Shown here: positions 63,790 to 64,000 of the stretch, piece by piece | How the letters are laid out: every line of letters begins with the position of its first letter | Position numbering within the stretch: the stretch's first letter is position 1 | Source of the DNA: Streptomyces sp. NRRL S-646 | GTDB lineage: Bacteria > Actinomycetota > Actinomycetes > Streptomycetales > Streptomycetaceae | Length of the DNA stretch: 64,000 nucleotides | NCBI RefSeq assembly: GCF_000720765.1 | Contig: NZ_JODC01000028.1 | Coordinates: forward strand, 1-64,000 | Reading direction: 5' to 3' | The notes under the pieces: generated by a model | Database searches by the model: none | What the model saw: only the letters and a program-made list of their open reading frames with translations | What the model was told of the DNA's origin: nothing | Program-made: the position numbers and the translations under genes

Positions 63790-64000
63790 TCACGGCGGTC
63801 GGAGGTCGGGCCTGTCCTTGGCGATGAGCCCCTCGATGAGGCGGGGGCGGTGCTGCATCCGCTTCAGCTGCGTCTTCGCCAACGCGATCAGCTGGTCGAG
63901 GCTGGGTTTGGTGAGGTTGGCCAGTGACCTCTTCACGTGCGACCACACGCCTTCGACGATGGCAGCCGCCGACGGAGCGCAGGTCCTCGCACGCCTTCTC
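63790..64000 (-). pseudogene. IS630-family transposase, 3' end (cut by window edge)
   Basis: The minus strand reads EGVWSHVKRSLANLTKPSLD then QLIALAKTQLKRMQHRPRLI and EGLIAKDRPDLRPP with a TGA at 63790, the conserved C-terminus of IS630-type DDE transposases (VEGVWSHVKR). The part further upstream within the window shifts frame, and the rest lies beyond 64000, so intactness cannot be judged. Confidence 0.6.

Overview
The window is about 72% GC by eye, with strong G/C third-codon bias, frequent GTG and TTG starts and Streptomyces-type gene families: conservon genes, HxlR and ArsR regulators, CBM13 and He_PIG-type secreted enzymes, DUF6131 and DUF1330. It is almost certainly from Streptomyces or a close relative. 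The very high density of insertion-sequence scars, truncated genes and frameshifted genes suggests an accessory chromosome arm rather than the conserved core. I see no tRNA, rRNA or CRISPR array.

Layout. 0-6.2 kb: broken hydrolase and TPR fragments, an intact DinB-like protein, a complete IS5/IS427-type element, a divergent ArsR-type regulator and alpha/beta hydrolase pair with a near-perfect palindrome between them, then remnants. 6.2-11.3 kb: an intact carboxylate-sensing block of CitB/DctR-type response regulator, CitA/DcuS-type kinase, TctC-like binding lipoprotein and GntP-family permease, with an MHS-type transporter remnant beside it. 11.3-15 kb: transposase debris, DUF6131, NUDIX and DUF1330 genes. 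15.3-17.9 kb: nadC and a phzF-like gene coupled in one operon, divergent from an HxlR regulator. 18-28.5 kb: SUKH-3 protein, secreted M4 protease, small lipoprotein, an IS with a premature stop, a hydrolase, WD40 debris, a GH5-CBM13 secreted enzyme and a second SUKH protein.

28.7-36.6 kb is a cobalamin/methionine region. A BtuFCD-like ABC transporter operon has lost most of its binding protein, and its permease gene is split by a 2,538-bp group II intron inserted in the antisense orientation. Next to it a cobalamin riboswitch precedes metE, followed by a metF remnant. 36.8-40.4 kb carries two tail-to-tail secreted S53/S8-like serine peptidases separated by two strong hairpins. 40.7-45.6 kb is a decay zone: a CBS protein, a two-repeat secreted protein with an internal TGA, an HMG-CoA reductase/phosphotransferase fusion with two internal TAG codons, an MFS exporter and IS110.

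45.7-51.6 kb is the most novel region. A tight three-gene operon encodes an Ig-like protein, a leaderless metzincin-like zinc protease and a protein with a beta/gamma-crystallin (I36 inhibitor-like) C-terminus. It is divergent from a coiled-coil protein and two paralogues sharing an N-terminal SGRPNP domain, one of them fused to a Cys/His-rich NNCYNYA domain. I infer these genes work together, but the function is unknown. 51.7-64 kb: transposase remnant, polysaccharide deacetylase, GH97 and VapC remnants, an acetate symporter operon, a conservon (cvnA-B-C) with no cvnD, a small secreted protein, an AraC-type regulator, a dihydrofolate-reductase-like protein and the end of an IS630 transposase at the window edge.
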